Assembly (NCBI GenBank): GCA_050255815.1
Contig: JBLMVJ010000040.1
Span: 1 to 22,768, forward strand
Source: JAGORM01 sp050255815
GTDB taxonomy: Bacteria; Patescibacteriota; Microgenomatia; Levybacterales; GWA1-39-11
Reading direction: 5' to 3'
Length of the DNA stretch: 22,768 nucleotides
Of this stretch, positions 6,771 to 15,277 are shown piece after piece. The position numbers and the translations under genes were made by a program. The notes beneath the pieces are model-generated. The model saw only the letters and a program-made list of their open reading frames with translations, had not been told where the DNA came from and made no database searches. Numbering within the stretch: position 1 is the stretch's first letter; each line of letters opens with the position of its first letter.

Positions 6771-9546
6771 TCCCCCTCACTGCAGACCCTCTTCTAATAG
6801 TAACTCCTCTTTTAATATCTGCGGAATAGGTAACAGCTCCTAAAGTCCAGCAAGAATTATTCCCTGAATTGTGTGAATCAACGGGAACCAGCGTATTTCC
6901 GGAGCATGCATTAGAGTCCCGTACGTTTACATAACTTATATTTGCAGTGCCGGATGACGCAATATTCCATTGCGCTCCCGTAGTAGAGCTTCTTAATGGC
7001 ATTCTGCTGGTATTTGCCGTACCGGTAAAGGTCAGGGTATGGGTGATAGTCTGTGTTGCTCCTGCAGCAAAAACAAGCACTTTTGTGGCACCCCCTGCTG
7101 CAGTAAAGTCATAAAAAGAGGTGGATCCGGAAATATTTTGGATCCCTGATCCATTTAGGTCCACCAGCCCTGAATTATTGGTAAAGGTACCACCGGAATA
7201 GGTAAAATTGCTTGCAACATTAAGGACTGCGGGCGCTGAGAAGATCCCCCCGGAAAGTACAAAATCACCCGGGATTGTTGTAGTTGCAGCCGGAGCATTT
7301 AATGTATCGTTTGAATCAGTCATATTAACGCTGAAGTTTGAGTAGGTCCAGTTTGGCGCAGTATAAGAATTTGCAAGGCTGTCACCATTTCCAACAAAAG
7401 TAACAGTAGATCCGGTATCAAGCGTGGGTGTTGTAGGTGTTTCCGTACCTTGTAGCTGTAAGCTACCTCCATTTTGAACGGTAAAGCCGGTAGAACACGA
7501 GAACGCTTTCGCATTCAGGTAAAAGGTGCCAGCTGCAACAGTACAAGCTTGTCCCGTCACAGTAAAATCGGTTGATAAAGAAGCGGTTCCCCCAGTTTTA
7601 TTGACGGTAAAGATAGAAGAAAAAGTGCCGCCGCTTTGGCTCACCGTTTGATTGCCGCTTCCCGCCATTTTTATAGTCATATTTGATCCACCAAAGGGAT
7701 CTGTACTAGAAAGTGAGAAATTTCCTATAACCGTAAGAGTATATCCTGAAGCGGGGTTGTTAACATAACCTGCGGTACGGGTAAAATTACCCGTAATCGT
7801 ACAGTCGCTTCCCATAATAAAATAACTACTGGAATAAGTAGTCTTATTAATAACCACATTCCCTGTTACAGGGCTTGTGCATGAAAGTGTGGAGGTCTGA
7901 TTGAAGGAACCATTGTTAAAGGTAAGATTTCCTGATAATAAAAGGGTTCCATTCTGTGTGAGGTTTCTTGTAATAGTAACATTTGTAGCATTCATAGTCC
8001 CGCTATTGGTAATTGACCCTATGGTGGAGACGTTTGTTGCCAGGGTAATAGTACAACCGCTTCCTAAAGCAAAAGTCTGGGTGTCATATGTTTGTTGTGC
8101 TATGTCAACTATTCCTCCTGATGAAGTGAGGTTGCCGGTGCAGGTTAAGGTTTGGGTGAGTTGACCGCTTGAGTTATTGGCGTTAAACTTGAGAGTCCCT
8201 GTAAGGTTGAGTGTCCCACTTTGGGTAAAGCTGGCTCCTGTCATAGTAATGTTTGTAGCATTCATGGTACCGCTATTGGTAATTGACCCTATGGTGGAGA
8301 CATTGGTTGCCAGGGTAATACTGCAACCGCTTCCTAAAGCAAAAGTCTGGGTGTCATATGTTTGTTGTGCTATGTCAACTATTCCTCCTGATGAAGTGAG
8401 GTTGCCGGTGCAGGACAATGTCTGGGTTAATTGTCCGCTAAAGTTTTGTCCATTAAATTTAAGGGTTCCGGTTAGGTTAAGTGTGCCGCTTTGGGTAAAG
8501 CTGGCTCCAGTCATGGTAATATTTGTAGCATTCATGGTACCGCTATTGGTAATGAACCCTACGGTTGAAACATTTGTAGCCAGAGTAATATTACAGCCGC
8601 TTCCTAAAGCGAAAGTCTGGGTGTCATACGTTTGCTGAGCAACATCAACTATTCCTCCTGATGAAGTGAGGTTTCCGGTGCAGGACAATGTCTGGGTTAA
8701 TTGTCCGCTAAAGTTTTGGCCGTTAAATTTAAGGGTTCCGGTTAAGTTAAGGGTCCCGCTTTGGGTAAAGCTGGCTGCTGTCATAGTAATATTTGTAGCA
8801 TTCATGGTACCGCTATTGGTAATTGACCCTATGGTTGAGACATTGGTTGCCAGGGTAATAGTACAGCCGCTTCCTAAAGCGAAAGTCTGGGTGTTATACG
8901 TTTGCTGTGCTATGTCAAAAGTGCCGGGTAAGGATCCAGAGCAGGAAAGCGTTTGTGTGTAGCCTCCAGAAAATGACTGGGAATTAAACAATACCGTTCC
9001 GGTATTATTAAATGTCCCACCGTTCACCGTCATGTTTTTTACAATGCTCATAGTACCGGACGTATTACTGAATGTCCCACCGGTAAGACTGAAAGACCCG
9101 GATGTATTGTTGAGGGTAATGGCGCTGTCTCCACCGGTGAAGGTACCGCCCGCCTGAGAATAACCACTTGCACCTATAGTTACCGTTTTGGTTGTGTTTT
9201 GAGTAATAGTCCCTGTATAGGAAGAGGCAATACTGATTCCGGCAACTGAAACGTTTGTGTCAATTGCGGCGTTGGCAGTTGATGTGCTATTAAACGTTGC
9301 AATGTCATTTGTACCGGGGCATCCCCCGGTACCTGTTCCTCCTGACCAGTTTGCACAATTACTCCATAACCCGTCCCCCCCACCATTCGTCCAGGTGGCA
9401 GTTGCGCCCAATGCATGACGGATAAAGAAAAATAGGAAAATTGCTGACAGGATGGAAAAAGCAGTGGTTCCCAGAAAAAAAATCCTCTTTCTGAAAAGAC
9501 CAGGCTTTTTTAGAATAATTTTTTTATTCCTAACACGTAGATGCAT
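6766..9546 (-). CDS. Secreted repeat-rich surface protein (beta-solenoid type), C-terminal RG motif
   Basis: 926 residues. A basic N-terminus and a hydrophobic segment at about 22-43, ending HALGATATW, form a signal peptide or anchor. The N-terminal part (WTNGGGDGLWSNCANW, then GTNDIATFNS) resembles the opening of CPR and autotransporter-like beta-repeat proteins. The body is rich in Ser, Thr, Gly and Asn with almost no charge, typical of a right-handed beta-solenoid. At about 180-540 there is a 90-residue repeat (TLATNVSTIGSITNSGTMNA..., ...TQTFALGSGC) in about four copies, matching an exact 270-base DNA period. The last residues are KRGVTIRRGSAVRGN, nearly the same as the C-terminus of the upstream 1381-residue protein. 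The start is ATG at 9546, and a Crp-type palindrome lies 42 bases upstream. Adhesin or envelope component is plausible; no enzyme motif is visible. Confidence 0.85.
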   Translation of the reverse strand: MHLRVRNKKIILKKPGLFRKRIFFLGTTAFSILSAIFLFFFIRHALGATATWTNGGGDGLWSNCANWSGGTGTGGCPGTNDIATFNSTSTANAAIDTNVSVAGISIASSYTGTITQNTTKTVTIGASGYSQAGGTFTGGDSAITLNNTSGSFSLTGGTFSNTSGTMSIVKNMTVNGGTFNNTGTVLFNSQSFSGGYTQTLSCSGSLPGTFDIAQQTYNTQTFALGSGCTITLATNVSTIGSITNSGTMNATNITMTAASFTQSGTLNLTGTLKFNGQNFSGQLTQTLSCTGNLTSSGGIVDVAQQTYDTQTFALGSGCNITLATNVSTVGFITNSGTMNATNITMTGASFTQSGTLNLTGTLKFNGQNFSGQLTQTLSCTGNLTSSGGIVDIAQQTYDTQTFALGSGCSITLATNVSTIGSITNSGTMNATNITMTGASFTQSGTLNLTGTLKFNANNSSGQLTQTLTCTGNLTSSGGIVDIAQQTYDTQTFALGSGCTITLATNVSTIGSITNSGTMNATNVTITRNLTQNGTLLLSGNLTFNNGSFNQTSTLSCTSPVTGNVVINKTTYSSSYFIMGSDCTITGNFTRTAGYVNNPASGYTLTVIGNFSLSSTDPFGGSNMTIKMAGSGNQTVSQSGGTFSSIFTVNKTGGTASLSTDFTVTGQACTVAAGTFYLNAKAFSCSTGFTVQNGGSLQLQGTETPTTPTLDTGSTVTFVGNGDSLANSYTAPNWTYSNFSVNMTDSNDTLNAPAATTTIPGDFVLSGGIFSAPAVLNVASNFTYSGGTFTNNSGLVDLNGSGIQNISGSTSFYDFTAAGGATKVLVFAAGATQTITHTLTFTGTANTSRMPLRSSTTGAQWNIASSGTANISYVNVRDSNACSGNTLVPVDSHNSGNNSCWTLGAVTYSADIKRGVTIRRGSAVRGN
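7990..8990 (-). repeat. 270-base tandem repeats coding a 90-residue module
   Basis: The anchor word cgctattggt recurs at 8001, 8271, 8541 and 8811, an exact 270-base period; the copy beyond 8811 degrades after about 8920. The copies are mosaic. The first about 160 bases of the 8001 and 8271 copies are nearly identical, while the second halves of the 8271 and 8541 copies are the close pair. That pattern suggests recombination or gene conversion between units. The repeat is coding, not a CRISPR array. Confidence 0.93.
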
Positions 9547-9567
9547 GGAAAGATTGCTCTTGCCTCT

Positions 9568-9596
9568 ACTATATCAGAACTGTGACTGCAATCACA
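9568..9596 (-). promoter_or_regulatory. Crp-type operator (site A) and promoter of the 926-residue gene
   Basis: 9581-9596 reads TGTGACTGCAATCACA, matching the E. coli CRP consensus core TGTGA-N6-TCACA in full. In the gene direction the core is GTGATT-GCAG-TCAC. A -10-like TATAGT lies at 9568-9573 with TTGTGA 18 bases upstream as a possible -35. If that -10 is right, the operator overlaps the -35 and spacer, which would favour repression; activator spacing is not satisfied. The palindrome itself is clear; its effect is inferred. Confidence 0.7.
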
Positions 9597-9606
9597 ATCA
9601 ATCCCT

Positions 9607-9678
9607 AACTATGAACCATGAACCATAAATCCTCTATACTTTATACTGTATACTCAATACGCAATACTTTATACTTTC
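9607..9678. repeat. Intergenic word-repeat tract between the two giant genes
   Basis: The words ACTATGAACCATGAACCATAAAT (9608-9630) are followed by repeated (T)ATACT words (9635-9678), such as tatactttatactgtatact. Both classes recur at 6700-6769, in the same place relative to the end of the other giant gene. No promoter or gene was seen in the tract. Confidence 0.55.
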
Positions 9679-12600
9679 TCAGTTCCCCCGTATCGTGGTT
9701 CCCCGCTGTATCTTCACTCCCCTATTCATCTTTGCCGCAGGTTTAATATTTACCCCCTGATATAAAAACTTCACGGTAGATCCATTATTTTCTCCGAGAA
9801 TCATATCCGCTCTGTTTCCATTTAAGGTAGGGATTGTAGTAATTGAAGTATTCGGAGAAGAAAGAAACTGGTTACCAATTGGAGTTGCTGAATAGTCTGA
9901 AATCGCTCTAACCCTCACATAATAATATAGACCATCATCATTGTTTACTCGTACAGGAGCCCAATCATCCGGTGGCGTAAAAACTATTTTTGCATTTGAG
10001 GCATTAAGATTGTAAGAGGTTAAATCGGTTAGACTATTCAATATAACCCAGTCTGAGCCATTCCAATACTCCCAGAGTGCCGCTCCTGTTCCAGTGGTAT
10101 TGAGGTAAAAGTAAATTGCATTAAATTTCACGATTTTCCCAAAATACACCATATCCCCTGTAGACGACAACATGGGCGTGTCTCCGTTCGTGCTACTACT
10201 TGCCTGATTTGTAAGGTCATAAAACTGAGAGGAAGCATACCTGAATACTTTCTGGAAAAACCCTTGCTTTTGAAAGAGTCTAACCTTACTGGGAAAATTA
10301 CTAGAACCAAAAGGACTAACTCCCTTACGGTAAACGTATATTGGGCTAGAGGTCATATTATAGTCTATGCCATTTCGATTATCCTCAAAATACCAAATAT
10401 TCACTCCATCAGTTGCTAAAGCTAGGCCCCCACCATAAGTGTTTGCATCGCTATTAGTATATGCTGTGGACCAACTTGTCCCGTTATAAAAGGTCAAATA
10501 ATACGTAGTCTGATAATTTGAGGCAACAAATAATCCATTCGCTGTTCCTAAAGATAGCAGAGCATCTCTACCGGTTCCAGTTATTACTGCAGGAGCGGAC
10601 CATGTAGATAGTCCATCAGAATCTGATCTATAAGCCCAGGAAACATTTGTCCCATTCTGGTAAACATATCCCAATTTATTTCCTCCAAAACGTTCCAGTT
10701 GGGGCGGATAAGAGGTGCTGACCACTGTTCCGGAAAGTGTCCAGGTAGGAGAATCAGAAAAGTCACTAGAATAGTAGGCGTTATCAACATAAGCTGATCC
10801 ATTGTAAAATGTAGCTGAAATCCATATTCTTGTAGCACCTTCCAACTCTATGTCTGCATTTGCATAGCCGTTATTTGAAAGCGTACTGTCTAAAGCTGTC
10901 TGCTGAGCTCCTAAAGTCCAAGAAGAACCGTTGTAGGTAAGTTTTCTATAATATATATCATAAGCAGCGCCAAAAGCACCCCCAGATTTTCCATAGATGA
11001 CATACATATTATCCGCACTGTCAACCCTAGCGTTAGCATACATATACTGAACTACGGAAATATCTGAATTCAGCTGGCCTTGGCAAACCCAAGTTGCTCC
11101 ACCATCAGTGGACTGTAACCAAACTAAGCCAGATTTATTTTGTCCTGAGCAGCTAACTGTCTCTGTTCCTAGCTGTAAAAAAGCATGGAGTGTTCCATTA
11201 GAAGTTCTAACCACGCTTTTACGAGTTATACCTCCCCAAGAGGAGCTTGCCATTAAAGTAGAGAGAGAAGTAGTACTGGAGGAAGAAACACTACCTGAAA
11301 TAGGAGTAACTGAGATGGAAGTTGACCTAATACGATAAGATGCTGCTGAATTTCCTTCATACCAGAATAAATAAATTTTGTTAGATGCGGGACCTGGAAT
11401 AGCTGTTAAACCACTTATATTGGGGATTGACGCAAACATGGTTCCAACAGGTGGAGTTCCAAATCCGGTACTTGTCCTTGCTCTTATATAGTAGTAAGCT
11501 GTCCCCTCTCCATTTACTTTTGCCGCTACCCAATCAGCAGGTGCAGTGAAAGATGCAGTTCCTGATGTGTTAGTAAAGTTAGAATTTGAGGAGTCTAAAA
11601 ACGTCAAGGTGCTCCATGTAGTACAAGCACTGCTTCCATCAACAGCAGTACAATACTCCCACGCATTAACTCCAGTTGTTCCGGCAGTAGACAAAGTCCA
11701 GGAAATCGCATCAAATTGCTCCGATTGGCCAAAATACATAATGTCTCCAATACCTGTAACCATGGAAACATCTGCGGTTGTGGTGTTACCTGAAGCTGTA
11801 GTTACGTCAGTATAAGAGTTTGAAAAATAACGCCATACCTTATCAAAGATCCTGTGATATGAAACTAAATTAGTGCCGGAACTAGAGTAAGAGCTAGAAT
11901 CAAATGGGTAATTCCCTTGCTTGTACTGGATCTTTGTTTGCCAAGGAAGTACACCAAATCCACCAATGGCCGCGAGGTCAAATATCCACGTGTTTAAACC
12001 TGTAGCTGAAATAGTGTAGCCTGAAGTACCGTAACCAGGACCAGGGCCTGAGCTGTAAATAGAAGACCAAGATGAACCATTGTATGACAACGCATAATAA
12101 CTGGTTTGATAATTATAATAAACATGAAGTAAACCTCCAGAGGTGCCCACTGCCTGGAGAGATCCTCCACCATAAAGGCCATTATTTGCTATAGACTGTG
12201 GTGTTGCCCATGAGCTTAAACTATCTCCATCAGTACGGTAAGTATAATAATATGCATATGATCCTCCCCCAGGATAGTCTGAATACACAAGGCCTATTTT
12301 GGAACCAAATCTTGCCATGGTCGGCATCCCATAACCGCAACAATTTAACGTTACCAAGGAAGAGGTAGATAAAGTCCATGTGGGAGATGCTGAAAGGTTG
12401 TCTGAATAATATACTTCCATTGTATATCCAGCCCCACTCTGACCTTTTCTCGTGGCCATCCATACTCTAGAAGTCCCTTCAATCTCTAGCACGGGATTAT
12501 CGTAACCTATTGTTGCTGTTCCATCTAAAACTAGCTGGCTGGATTCTATAGTCCAGGTAGATCCTACCCCTTTAGTTAGTTTTCTATAGTAAATATCGTA

Positions 12601-13824
12601 ACTTGTCCCCCAACCACCGTTACCCTGGGAATAAACTAAGTATATATTGTCGGAAGAGTCGGTTCTAACATCAGCGCGCCTTAAATTTGTGGTATCAGAA
12701 TCGATTTGCCCCTGACAAACCCAGGTAGCACCAGCATCACTTGAGGTAAACCATAGTAGTCCAGACTTGCTGGATCCTGCGCAGGTGGCACTCTGTGTCC
12801 CTACTTGCGCAAAAATATGAATAGTTCCTTCAGAAGTGGCTACTATTTTTTTTTGCGTCAACGAACTACCCGTTGTAGATGCTAAATTTATAACTATAGT
12901 TGGGTCTACAATAACCGGGTAACGTGCTGTGTCCAAAAAAGAAGAACTAAGGCTCAACGTGTATACGCGACCATTTAGACTTCCTAAAATATTGCCAGTT
13001 TTCCCTGACTGATCAGTTAAAGTAGGCTTTAAAATAGTCCAGTAACTTCCGTTCGTGGAGTCTAAGAGAAAATATTCCCCTGCGCTTTCATGTTCTGATA
13101 ATCCTTTCATCTCCACATCAAAAGGTATTTCTAACTGTGAACCATGAACTGTGAACCATGAACTGTCAGGCTTCTTTGAGATTATGAATTCTTCTTTTAT
13201 TTTTCCCTCAGAGGTGGTGAGGCGCATAGTCATAGGAATCCCCTGGATAGTAACCGGATATTCCATCATGTTTTCAGAAACCGAAGGTATACTACTCTGG
13301 GAAATAACCGCAGGCGCCTCCGCGTACGCCGGAGCGGCTAACCGCGAGATAAACGTATTGAATATATTGTTCGAACTATGTGAGAACTCTCCCCCTTTCA
13401 CTTGCCACGTGCTACGCGCCACGTGCTTCTTCAGAATCCTCTCTCTTACATTCCACATTCCCAAATCTGCCGACTTAAGGGTGAACTGGATATGTTTTTT
13501 GTTATCCCCTATCTTATAAGAAATCGCTTGTTTCTCCTTTGCACTAAACTGTACGCTGACGTTACCCGCCATTTTGTACTGATAATTAAATTGAGAATTC
13601 GAATCGTTAATCTTAGTTATTTTTTCGTTGGACCGAGGGGTGCCCTGGATGGAAAGCGTATGCACGTCTTTTAACTGCACGCTATAGCGCTTTTCAACCG
13701 GAAACTTCTCCCGCTTTTTAAAATGGGTAAGGGCAAAATAACTTCCTACTCCTACAATAAGCAATACAACTATTGCAAAAAACCTGAATTTAAATTTTAC
13801 CCGTTTTCCCTTCAGTCCACGCAT
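9679..13824 (-). CDS. Giant secreted protein with two Asp-box (BNR) propeller-like modules and C-terminal RG motif
   Basis: 1381 residues. A basic N-terminus is followed by one membrane segment at about 13-34. Residues about 40-310 form a domain ending ARYPVIVDPT, a phrase I associate with large CPR surface proteins. Two similar modules follow. Each has an Asp-box, SSDAGATW near 360 and STDGGATW near 905, followed by DNIYLVY/DNMYVIY and DIYYRKLT. Each closes with a WEY...FTAPADW or WEY...FTPPDDW segment and YYYIRAR/YYYVRVR. The spacing of about 545 residues shows an internal duplication. Asp-boxes mark beta-propellers such as sialidases, but no sialidase catalytic arginine/tyrosine set was recognised, so no enzyme activity is claimed. 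It ends MNRGVKIQRGTTIRGN. Start is ATG at 13824; a Crp-type palindrome sits 63 bases upstream. Two stretches near the N-terminus are encoded by short-word repeats found elsewhere in non-coding DNA. Confidence 0.85.
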   Translation of the reverse strand: MRGLKGKRVKFKFRFFAIVVLLIVGVGSYFALTHFKKREKFPVEKRYSVQLKDVHTLSIQGTPRSNEKITKINDSNSQFNYQYKMAGNVSVQFSAKEKQAISYKIGDNKKHIQFTLKSADLGMWNVRERILKKHVARSTWQVKGGEFSHSSNNIFNTFISRLAAPAYAEAPAVISQSSIPSVSENMMEYPVTIQGIPMTMRLTTSEGKIKEEFIISKKPDSSWFTVHGSQLEIPFDVEMKGLSEHESAGEYFLLDSTNGSYWTILKPTLTDQSGKTGNILGSLNGRVYTLSLSSSFLDTARYPVIVDPTIVINLASTTGSSLTQKKIVATSEGTIHIFAQVGTQSATCAGSSKSGLLWFTSSDAGATWVCQGQIDSDTTNLRRADVRTDSSDNIYLVYSQGNGGWGTSYDIYYRKLTKGVGSTWTIESSQLVLDGTATIGYDNPVLEIEGTSRVWMATRKGQSGAGYTMEVYYSDNLSASPTWTLSTSSLVTLNCCGYGMPTMARFGSKIGLVYSDYPGGGSYAYYYTYRTDGDSLSSWATPQSIANNGLYGGGSLQAVGTSGGLLHVYYNYQTSYYALSYNGSSWSSIYSSGPGPGYGTSGYTISATGLNTWIFDLAAIGGFGVLPWQTKIQYKQGNYPFDSSSYSSSGTNLVSYHRIFDKVWRYFSNSYTDVTTASGNTTTADVSMVTGIGDIMYFGQSEQFDAISWTLSTAGTTGVNAWEYCTAVDGSSACTTWSTLTFLDSSNSNFTNTSGTASFTAPADWVAAKVNGEGTAYYYIRARTSTGFGTPPVGTMFASIPNISGLTAIPGPASNKIYLFWYEGNSAASYRIRSTSISVTPISGSVSSSSTTSLSTLMASSSWGGITRKSVVRTSNGTLHAFLQLGTETVSCSGQNKSGLVWLQSTDGGATWVCQGQLNSDISVVQYMYANARVDSADNMYVIYGKSGGAFGAAYDIYYRKLTYNGSSWTLGAQQTALDSTLSNNGYANADIELEGATRIWISATFYNGSAYVDNAYYSSDFSDSPTWTLSGTVVSTSYPPQLERFGGNKLGYVYQNGTNVSWAYRSDSDGLSTWSAPAVITGTGRDALLSLGTANGLFVASNYQTTYYLTFYNGTSWSTAYTNSDANTYGGGLALATDGVNIWYFEDNRNGIDYNMTSSPIYVYRKGVSPFGSSNFPSKVRLFQKQGFFQKVFRYASSQFYDLTNQASSSTNGDTPMLSSTGDMVYFGKIVKFNAIYFYLNTTGTGAALWEYWNGSDWVILNSLTDLTSYNLNASNAKIVFTPPDDWAPVRVNNDDGLYYYVRVRAISDYSATPIGNQFLSSPNTSITTIPTLNGNRADMILGENNGSTVKFLYQGVNIKPAAKMNRGVKIQRGTTIRGN
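13133..13166. repeat. 14-base tandem repeat inside the 1381-residue gene
   Basis: The unit aactgtgaaccatg occurs at 13133-13146 and 13147-13160, with a partial third (aactgt) to 13166. It encodes residues SSWFTVHGSQL. The unit is not a multiple of three, and related AACCATGAAC words are found in three intergenic gaps (6700, 9608, 17831). It therefore looks like a non-coding repeat captured in a reading frame. Confidence 0.7.
13400..13427. repeat. CACGTG-containing word repeat inside the 1381-residue gene
   Basis: On the coding strand, GCACGTGGC, GCGTA and GCACGTGGCAAGTG follow each other, two near copies of a 14-base word. They encode residues KHVARSTWQV, a basic insert in an otherwise neutral domain. 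No second copy of this word was found elsewhere in the window, so membership of the dispersed families is inferred from its style. Confidence 0.5.
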
Positions 13825-13852
13825 AAGCAGCGAATAAAAATCCGCCGTATTT

Positions 13853-13894
13853 AGAATAAAATATTTAGCGGGAATTAATGGTGATTCTAATCAC
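13853..13894 (-). promoter_or_regulatory. Crp-type operator (site B) and promoter of the 1381-residue gene
   Basis: 13881-13894 reads GTGATTCTAATCAC, a perfect GTGA-N6-TCAC palindrome; in the gene direction it is GTGATT-AGAA-TCAC. A -10-like TATTCT lies at 13853-13858, centre to centre 32 bases from the palindrome. That is the class II CRP activator geometry (operator at about -41.5). No -35 match is present, which fits activator dependence. The site lies between the crp-like stop codon and the giant gene start. Confidence 0.68.
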
Positions 13895-13924
13895 TATTTT
13901 ATAGCTGGGGCCCTGATTGTTTTT

Positions 13925-13954
13925 ATTTGTATTATTTGTCTATTTGAATATTTG
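13925..13954. repeat. Phased ATTTG words
   Basis: ATTTG occurs at 13925, 13934, 13942 and 13950, spaced 9, 8 and 8 bases apart, in an AT-rich tract just downstream of the crp-like gene. It is another example of the degenerate word repeats in this genome. No terminator hairpin is visible here. Confidence 0.45.
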
Positions 13955-13970
13955 AGGATTTTGAAGAGTC

Positions 13971-14612
13971 CTACCCTAACAGCTGCGCCTCTAACGTCTC
14001 AATGTCTTGCAGGATAAGCTTCTTTCCTTCATATTTCACTATCCCCTGCTCTTCCAGCTTTTTTATTTCCCGTGTCACCGTCTCACGTGAGAGTCCCGCC
14101 ATAGAAGCTATTTTTGCATGAGTCAAGTCCACATGGAATGCCTTCCCGCTCTTTGCCCCAAAACGTCTGGTATGAATGACCAGTTCCACAATAGTCCTAA
14201 AGTACGGTTCACCGGAAAGAAGGGACTCAATGCGCATGAAATATCCTTCCAGGCCGCGGAATATCCGCCTCAACAGGTCATACGTCACATCAGGATTTTT
14301 CTTTAAAAACGCTTCAAATTTATCCCGTGGTGCCATGTACACTTCCACATCAGTTAATGCCTCATAGGCATAAGGGTCTGAAAAATTATTAATTGCCCAT
14401 CCTACCGGGAAAAAAGAAATTGGCCTGAACATATTAATGGTTAATTCTGACCCCTCTTTTGAAAATGAAAAACATCTCACGGTACCACTGGCCAGCAAAA
14501 ATACTCCCTTTGGCTTTTTTCCGGGATTCTTAAGGTATGCCCCTCTCACGTATGAGGTTTTTTCATAATGTTTAAAAAAATCAGAAATTTTAGTACTTAA
14601 TACTTTTTTCAT
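13971..14612 (-). CDS. Crp/Fnr-family transcriptional regulator
   Basis: 213 residues, the usual family length. The N-terminal cyclic-nucleotide-binding-like beta-barrel covers about 20-105 (GVFLLASGTVRCFSFSKEG). A long dimerisation helix covers about 108-140, and a winged helix about 160-213 (AKIASMAGLSRETVTREIKKLEEQGIV, the turn and recognition helix). The recognition helix has Arg176, Glu177 and Arg181 (SRETVTR), the same layout as the CRP residues that read GTGA, not the Glu/Ser/Arg of FNR. The cAMP-pocket signature (GE near 71-72, RSA near 82) is not recognisable, and there is no FNR-type cysteine cluster, so the ligand is unknown and may not be cAMP. The start is ATG at 14612 with AAGGA at good spacing, overlapping the deacetylase stop codon by four bases. 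Three matching operators occur in the window, one in front of its own operon. Confidence 0.92.
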   Translation of the reverse strand: MKKVLSTKISDFFKHYEKTSYVRGAYLKNPGKKPKGVFLLASGTVRCFSFSKEGSELTINMFRPISFFPVGWAINNFSDPYAYEALTDVEVYMAPRDKFEAFLKKNPDVTYDLLRRIFRGLEGYFMRIESLLSGEPYFRTIVELVIHTRRFGAKSGKAFHVDLTHAKIASMAGLSRETVTREIKKLEEQGIVKYEGKKLILQDIETLEAQLLG

Positions 14613-15277
14613 TTTAACTTCCTTACCAAAAAATACTCTTCTTTAGGAAAACCTTTTGCTTCCTTAAGTATCCTCTCCGCGTCATGCCGTTGGGATTCAT
14701 GCTTAAGCATGGCTTTTTCCTTTATGGTCCATACGTCTGAGATGTCTACTATTTTATCCACTTCAGACCTCTTATATCCAGAAGGAAAATAAATAAAGTA
14801 ATCTCTTCTTTTTAAAGCTCTGGCTTTCAGGATGCAATGATACCAAATTTCTTTTATAAAATTGAGTTTTAGGACCACAAAGGAAGTCGCCATGGAAACG
14901 GTAATATGGTCTATGTGTCCGGATACTCCCTGCGGCTCAAAGGTAATCACCAGCTCCGGCTTTAAATCTTCCAGATGCTTTCTGATTTTATCTGCAAGCT
15001 TATGGTATAGGTTATTGGAAAGCGTCCCGTCTTTAAATCCAAGAAAGTAAACTTTTTTCACCCCAATATGTTTTGCAGACTCCCGTAACTCCCTGGCTCT
15101 TCTGGCCGCTAAGCTTTCAGAGGATTCCGACCTGCTATCCTGCCCTGCCTGGCCCTTAGTTGCACAGAGAATATACACGTCATAATCTTTAGACAGTTTA
15201 TGGATAGTACCGGAGGGGCCAAACGCCTCATCATCAGGGTGGGCAAAAACGCATACAACCGTTTTTTTCTTTTTCAT
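14609..15277 (-). CDS. PIG-L/LmbE-family deacetylase
   Basis: 222 residues. The family comprises zinc-dependent N-acetyl-sugar deacetylases (GlcNAc-PI, mycothiol and bacillithiol pathways, antibiotic biosynthesis). The metal-binding motif AHPDDE is at 12-17 and the downstream GHIDH at 120-124; the fold-typical VVCVFAHPDDEAFGPSGTI opens the protein. The substrate cannot be inferred; in this setting a cell-surface or nucleotide-linked amino sugar is possible. It has no signal peptide, so it should act in the cytoplasm. It overlaps both neighbours by ATGA: its start overlaps the 113-residue gene stop at 15274-15277, and its stop overlaps the crp-like start at 14609-14612. The three genes therefore form a tightly coupled operon. 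Confidence 0.9.
   Translation of the reverse strand: MKKKKTVVCVFAHPDDEAFGPSGTIHKLSKDYDVYILCATKGQAGQDSRSESSESLAARRARELRESAKHIGVKKVYFLGFKDGTLSNNLYHKLADKIRKHLEDLKPELVITFEPQGVSGHIDHITVSMATSFVVLKLNFIKEIWYHCILKARALKRRDYFIYFPSGYKRSEVDKIVDISDVWTIKEKAMLKHESQRHDAERILKEAKGFPKEEYFLVRKLK

Noticed and set aside
7901..8962. Three plus-strand open frames of 87, 153 and 98 codons with similar sequences
   Set aside because: They are antisense shadows of the 270-base coding repeat and share its period; the minus-strand frame is longer and has a signal segment.
7990..8990. CRISPR array
   Set aside because: The repeat unit is 270 bases, contiguous and in frame within a large gene; there are no short repeats with unique spacers.
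9679..13824. Active sialidase
   Set aside because: Asp-boxes occur in many propellers; no catalytic Arg triad, Tyr/Glu pair or RIP motif was recognised.
13881..13894. FNR-type site (TTGAT-N4-ATCAA)
   Set aside because: The outer bases are GTGA/TCAC in all three sites and the regulator has a CRP-type, not FNR-type, recognition helix and no cysteine cluster.
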